DNA from: Dermatemys mawii | Taxonomy: Eukaryota > Chordata > Testudines > Dermatemydidae | Direction of reading: 5' to 3' | Assembly: GCA_007922305.1 (NCBI GenBank) | Contig: ML677334.1 | Coordinates: 19,583,234-19,647,233 of the forward strand | Length of the DNA stretch: 64,000 nucleotides | Shown: positions 57,975 to 64,000 of the stretch, piece by piece | How the letters are laid out: each line of letters begins with the position of its first letter | Numbering within the stretch: position 1 is the stretch's first letter | Made by a program: the position numbers and the translations under genes | Notes under the pieces: model-generated | The model's database searches: none | Told to the model about the DNA's origin: nothing | The model's input: only the letters and a program-made list of their open reading frames with translations

Positions 57975-60900
57975 TTTCTGCAGTCTGTTAAATTTACATC
58001 AACAAAGTTATGTACAGCTGTGATGAGAAAGACCCAAACAGTTGTATTTTTTAAAAAAAACAACAACAACAAAAAACCCCTCCTACTCTCAGAAGTGAGT
58101 GTTTAGCTCCCTTAAATGCCATATATGTGCAGCTAAAGGTACAATTTGGGCCTCAAAATCACAAGCACGGTTTAGCGTGGGAAAATAAGAGCATTGTTGT
58201 TAATGTTGTAACTTTGATAACATAGATTTTATTTCTGCAGTAGAATATGAGACAATTGGAAAAATGCCCCCTGTACATTGCTTTCATAATGCTTAATAAC
58301 AAATGGCTTAACTAACTATTAATAATCATTAGTGCTAATAAAAATGTCTTATAAAATGTTGTTAGAGATATTCAGTTGTTTTCTGACTGTTGAAATTTTA
58401 GTAAAATGATAGTGACACAGCTTCTTTAATAGAGTTTTTGAAAGGACAGTTCTGTCTCATTGCCCTTTGAACAGCATGCTGTCTTGTTTTCTTCTTAAAT
58501 CTGGTTTGTTGGTTTCATTACTACACAATAAGTACCAGCTATAGATTGCTGTATTCAATTATTCTTTTGTTTAACATATGTTTGATTTTATACTAGTTTA
58601 AGAAAATGATTTTTAAAAATGGAGTGAGTGAGCATCTGTGTGTTTGCTTATTGATGTTTTTGTTGTATATTGCTTTCTGAGATTTTATTTGGAAACTGTG
58701 AATTTGTGTCATCAAGAACAAGTCTGGGTGCAAAGGGCACTTTACTAGCAGGGGTTATTACATTCAGCTGTATATTCACAGACGGGCAGAGATGGCTGTA
58801 GTTATTGCAGTTGTAACCAGGGAACAGAGTGGAGTAGAAGCAATAGTATGAAGGAAAATGGTGTGAAGATGCAGCATCCAGTTAAGTATGCTCCCACATT
58901 GTCCCGAAGCAGCAACACCTTTTCTAGATGAATAAATTTAAGGGCCAGATTATGGGAACTACATTAATTTAAATCATCTGGGGATCTGGCTGTAAGCTTG
59001 ATTGTAGAGAGGAGAACAACATCCATTGGTGCATGTAGACAACTCTAGAAAGAATATTACCTAGTAATTACTTAGATGCTAATTAGTGGAAAGTCATTGG
59101 GAACTGAGAGCACTCAGTGGCTCTTAAGAGTGCTCATTAACAGTATCTGAAAAGGTTGGGACAATATGGTTCTTTACATGTTCAAGTACTGTATGACAAA
59201 TGTTCTCTAGTTAAGTCTCAGTGCCAATATGAGTTAGAAATTATTATTTCCATTTTACGGATGAGGAGGAGAAATAAAGTTACTTGCCAAAATGGAAGGC
59301 AACTAGTGGCAGAGTTGGGATGAGAACTAAATGCAGCCTGGTTATCAACCCCAGACTCAGTTCTTTTAGGCAAGGTACTGGTAGCTTCTCAACTTGTTAC
59401 ACGTGGTAAATACCATGGAAGTTATGAGTGAGGGAAATCTATATATTGATTCATGAATTTTAGTAAAAAAAGAAATGAAAGACAGAACATAAAATTATAT
59501 TTAACAAGAACCTGTGGCCCTTTGTTTACTACAACATATTAACAGTGCTCGGTGACCATGTGATAATCTGAATATTGTAACAGAAGCTGAAGTTTTTTAT
59601 TACAATTATCACTTTTCAGATGCTTTCTGGTAGCAGCTTCTGTTTGTTACTGATCTAAGACACTGAGTTAAATTCTGCTTTCAGTTGGACCCATACAATA
59701 ATATCAATGCAATTTCATGGATCTAAATGAGATCAGTATTTGGTCCACCTTTTATAACACTACCAGTATAGAAGCAGTCTCAGAAACAGTACAAACAGTT
59801 GCTGCCAGGCTTGAGTACTGGTTTAATGGTCAGAGAAAAAAAGAAGCTTTATAGTTTAATATTGCAGAAAACTCATTTGAATGATTAACTAAAACATGTA
59901 TGTTTGCAGTAGCTAAGCCAGTAAGAGAACAGGCTAGAAACTCTCTCTCGTTTGCAGCTCTTGTTGCTTGTATTACAAATTAATGATGGTCTTCCTCAGC
60001 AAAATGATGTTCCCCACCCCCAAGCACTTTTCAGTTGCTAGTGATCTGATAACATTATGGGGCAATGTAAATGCTTCTCACACTGTGAACTTGCAGTACA
60101 GGATAGTGAGCAAAATGAGTGCAGTTTTCCTTTAACATCAAAAACCACAGCAGTGAAACTCATACTAATGTTCCAAACTCTGTTAAAAACTATTCATCCT
60201 AGCTTCCCCCTGAAAGGATGCTGCATCTTTACACTTCATTTTGCATCATCATCAATATATAGCTGTGATTATGGCTAGTGTAAATGAGACTTACATTGCA
60301 TGAATCCATTTAGCGACATTAGATTGTCAATATCACCTTCCATGAAGGCTTATAGTTCAACAACTACCTACCTATTTAAAATTCTAGATATAAACGGCGG
60401 CAAGGTATCTTTTTGTAAATATGCTGTTTTAGCTACATTGTTAAAATCACTAAACTCATGTGTGATCACACTTAGATGCAGTAGCGCACATGTTTGTGTC
60501 CCATACAGCAACATTTTCATAAAGCTCAACAGTGGGTGTAGCAGAGCTAAGATGAGGAAATGTGTAGATGCTTATGTAATACAATTTTATTATTGGAATA
60601 TAGTTTTGTAGATAAACACTTGTATCTGGGGGATGTGTTCCCTTGTGAACAATATATAGCAACAATGTACACAAATTATACATTTTAGAATAAATTGATT
60701 TTGTTTACTCTGATGTTCTTTGGTTGGCTGTACTGTATTTAATGTCTGTCCATTTTTGAGCATCAGAAAAAAAGATGTGCTCTTTTTCATATGCAAGCGA
60801 CAAGGTAAATATACAGTAACCAGAAGCTGAGGCAAGCTTAGCAAACTGCCTAAACAGAAGGTACATTTTTGGCTTTTCTGATAGTCTCAGCTCCCTCAGC

Positions 60901-61300
60901 AAGCACTGCTAGGGCTTAATTTAAAGTCCATTCAGTGGTGTTCAAAGCTGGTTTCTGCTGATAGGAGAGGGGAATCCCTTTATTGTTTAAATACTCTAGT
61001 GACTCGAGCTGAACTAATAACTGATTTTTCTGGTTCAGTGTCTGACCCAAAACATCTAGGGCGAAAAAATGTTTCATTTCAAAAACTGCAACTGATTTTT
61101 TTTCCCCCCAAAAGAAAAAAATTTATTCCAATAGAATGAAATCTTTCAAATGTCATTTCGAAACAACATTTTGAAGTGAAAGTTTATTTCAAAATGGATT
61201 GTTTATAAAATGCCAGGCTATATCTCCTTTTCTTTAACAAAAAATCCTCATTTTCTCTGAAAGTAGCTGCTGAATTCAACTCAAATTAGCACTGTCACAG
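57975..61300. other. Downstream non-coding DNA (about 3.3 kb)
   Basis: AT-rich with no gene recognised. A MIR-like fragment in reverse orientation lies at about 59230-59370, and a quasi-palindromic repeat copy near 59670-59750. The open frames near 60057-60900 have no domain and overlap each other on opposite strands. Confidence 0.45.
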
Positions 61301-61750
61301 GGTAGCTGGTCTCTGTGGATAGACTGAGCTCAGCACTGTGGACTGGAGCAGGTGAGCCCAATCCAGCTAATTAAAGCGGGCTGGGCAAACCTGGGTTTAT
61401 AAAGGGTGCTAATAGGCAGGTGGAAAGACTGTGATAGGCTGAGCCTGGGGGAGGATGATGTCATGGTGGAGTGAAGATAGTGACTATGGTGGGTCCCTGG
61501 AGCCAGGGGATAGGGGCCTAGGAAAATAGCCCTGTGGCAGCTGCTCCAAGGGAGGTGAGCAGAGCTGACAGAAAGTGAGAGGCTGACAGGCTGGAGTGCC
61601 AGAGATCCCTGGGTGAGGTGGCCTGAAGGCTGTCTCCAAGGATTGAGTCAAGGCCGTGTTTGTTAACCCCGTTTTGAAAATAAGCTTTCTTGGCTGAGCC
61701 TGGATGTGGCAGCACATGTTTTGGAGCTGGGCAAGAAGTGACAATTCCAG
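61300..61750. repeat. LTR-like or other interspersed repeat, unclassified
   Basis: A GC-richer block of about 450 bp beginning TGTCACAGGGTAGCTGG. It has a TATA-like 'gggtttataaagggtgc' at about 61395 and 'aataagctttctt' at about 61678, the order of promoter and poly(A) signal in an LTR. Terminal TG...CA and target duplications were not firmly established. Confidence 0.4.
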
Positions 61751-61759
61751 CGAGTCACT

Positions 61760-63010
61760 CTCTCTTCCACCCCCTCCTCCCTTGCATTTTTTTTCAGTGA
61801 AGTAACTATCTGACTAAAAAATTTTCCCCTCTGCTAGTGCCTGGCCACCATAGAGCAGTCTGTTGCACTCTTCTCCATAAATTCTACTTGATAACAATCA
61901 AGAAGTCCAATTATTGATTAATTGAGCATCAGATTTTTAACCTTAATTAGGCAGGGAGTTTACCTCATGCAAATTAGAAGAAAGACCTCTTTTAAGAGTT
62001 GGATCTACCCTACAGGGGAGTGACTGGACCAGTAACAGAAGTACTGGAGAGCCACAAATATAGAAATGATTGGGGAAGGCCTCTCATTGACACTTGGTAT
62101 CACAGAGTGATCTAGCCTCTAACTGTTACTTTTTCTTCTTAGCTCATCATGACTCTTAACATTTGCTATGCTCTCCACACACTAGAAAATGCCCATTTGA
62201 AGTCACACTGCAGGACCAGCCCAACTAGACAATATGAGCCTATCAAATTAATTTGTAAACTAAATAATATTATCACAGTTTTTATCTTGTGATCTCTTCA
62301 CTTTTTAAAAGCAGTTAATGAAGCACCAGGCAACGTGGCAGTAGAGTTTGGAAGTTGATGGCAGTGTGGAGGTGATATCTTCCAACTCATGATCAAGGTA
62401 CAGGATTGACAGGCTGGAACAGCAGCTGTTGCTCCACTGCATCAGTTACACAGGATGCTGAAACCACCATGCAGATCAACAGAGCTACCCTGATTTACAC
62501 AAGTATGGATCTGGCCCAAAGTGGCTTGTCAGACTCCACAGAGAAAGTCACCAGGAGAACTTGAAGCAGAAATCTGGAGACTTTGCTCCAAGTTCCATGA
62601 ATAATCACCAGACACATACCCTCCCATATAGGCTTTAAAAGCCTCAGAACCTCTGCCTTGAAAATGACTACTAGACTATTTTGTAGTAATGGTCCCAAAC
62701 ACGAGTGACTACAATGATGCAAGAGCATTTTGGGGTATTATACTCCTAAACCCTGATTAAGCATAGGAACAAATGAATATGGTGGATCTGTGTGTCCATG
62801 TGGTGTCTCACTGAAGTCAATAGGACCCTGCATAGCTGCAGGTGTCCATGCCAGTGTATGTTTAGGGTCTTCTATTTTTGCTAATTTTTTTATATAAAGA
62901 CTGTTACTACATCTTAGCTTTGAGGCACCTTCAACCTGCCCCAATGGGTTTCTTTTGGAAATATTAGTACCTCTGCACTGCCTAGGTAGTGATGATGGTT
63001 AACAAGGAAG
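61760..63010. other. No recognised feature
   Basis: Non-coding. Pieces of the quasi-palindromic repeat are seen around 62480-62520 and 62810-62840. Nothing else is supported. Confidence 0.4.
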
Positions 63011-63020
63011 ACATTTTCTC

Positions 63021-63240
63021 TTAAGAACATAAGAATGGCCATATTGGGTCAGACCAAAGGTCCATCTAGCCCAGTATCCTGTTGTCAGACAATGCCAGGT
63101 TCTCCAGATGGAATGAACACAACAGGTAATCATCAAGTGATTCATCCTCTGTCACTCATTACCCACTCCCGGCAAACAGAGGTTAGGGACAGCATCCTGG
63201 CTAACTAGTATTCAATCAGCAGGCCCTTCACATACTCTCG
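63021..63240 (+). mobile_element. CR1-family fragment
   Basis: It opens 'ttaagaacataagaatggccatattgggtcagaccaaaggtccatctagcccagtatcctg' and continues 'aacaggtaatcatcaagtgattcatcc', then 'ggcaaacagaggttagggacagcatcctggctaactagt'. It is a repeat I know as abundant in turtle and crocodilian genomes, usually classed with CR1. Confidence 0.82.
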
Positions 63241-64000
63241 AGCTGTATGTGTGTGTCATTGCCTCTGGCAAAAATAAAATACACATATAAAATAACAGTT
63301 CTCTGCATGAGTCTGCAAAGCAAATATGCATTTTTAAAATGTGTTCACTTAGGTGCATGTGATTAAAAATATGTTGATGGGGTGAGGGGTATTCAACGGG
63401 ATATTCATAATTCTTCATTAATTGATTTGATAGCCAAATCTTTCTCTTCCCCAAATATTTCAAAGAACGTGTTCACAGTAAATTTCCTTTGAAATATTTT
63501 AATGCTACTTCAATATTACCCAGAACTTCAAAAAAACCAGGGCTTCTCTTTATTTTTAACGATTTTCTGAATCCTTTAACCTGTCCATTTACTCAATAAA
63601 AGAGAATTTTAATTTTTAAAGGCCTCCCAAAACTTCTAGAGACTGCTTTATGGGCTGCTTTTAATGAAAGGTTTTGGAAGGAGGCTAGACATTTCCACAG
63701 TCCTCTTTAGCCAAAATAAGAAAAAGAAATCACTTCATCAGCTGTGATTCACTCACTTCTCCTACGTACAACAGGTATTAACTTGGGAGCTAAGCCATCT
63801 TGTTCTTGGACTGCAGAACAGAACTGTATACAGAAATTATGAGCAAGCCCATGTTAGGTGATGAGCACCCTCATTTCTATTGATTTCGTTGACTGTTAAG
63901 GGTGCTCAGGACTGGAGCACAAAGGGTTCTATCCTTGCACCATTTAAGGGCCTAATACAAAGCTCACTGAAGGACTTTCATTGACTTAGGGCCTGACCCA
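63240..64000. other. No recognised gene
   Basis: Non-coding to the window edge. The last 40 bases (ending 'cattgacttagggcctgaccca') are the start of another quasi-palindromic repeat copy. Confidence 0.45.

Overview
The window is nuclear DNA from a vertebrate, most likely a turtle (Testudines), with a crocodilian or other sauropsid as the alternative. The evidence is long AT-rich introns with GT-AG splice sites, CR1 LINE tails, MIR/CORE-SINE-like tRNA-derived repeats, several hAT-type miniature elements with clear 8-bp target duplications, and a Ty3/gypsy remnant with a chromodomain. I recognise the repeat style from memory of turtle sequence; no database was searched.

One protein-coding gene can be read: MYLK4 (myosin light chain kinase family member 4) on the plus strand, from an ATG at 22408 to a stop at 54547. 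All coding joins keep frame. The exons are 22408-23070, 35444-35534, 36083-36563, 37405-37706, 39920-40025, 41344-41437, 43459-43568, 45332-45473, 47712-47782, 49005-49133, 50052-50204, then one of two alternative exons (A 50574-50652 or B 52423-52498), then 54476-54547. The product is 829 residues with B or 830 with A. It has a MYLK3-like coiled-coil N-terminus, a long disordered charged middle, a complete kinase domain, and a C-terminal tail that resembles the calmodulin-binding peptide of skeletal MLCK when exon B is used. A 3' UTR of about 3.4 kb probably ends after AATAAA at 57946.

The most interesting signal is the pair of related exons A and B. They have the same splice phases, both encode the last helix of the kinase domain, and the reading frame allows only one of them at a time. 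B supplies the Trp-Lys-Lys start of the calmodulin-binding motif; A does not. This looks like a splice switch between a calmodulin-regulated and a calmodulin-blind kinase.

Layout: 1-2740 holds a decayed gypsy element followed by an LTR-like block and a second gag-like start. 2740-22380 is non-coding and repeat-rich (hAT, antisense L1-like RT, CR1, MIR-like, C-rich block). 22400-57970 is MYLK4 with repeat-filled introns. 57970-64000 is downstream non-coding DNA with a few repeats. I saw no second gene, RNA gene or CRISPR array.
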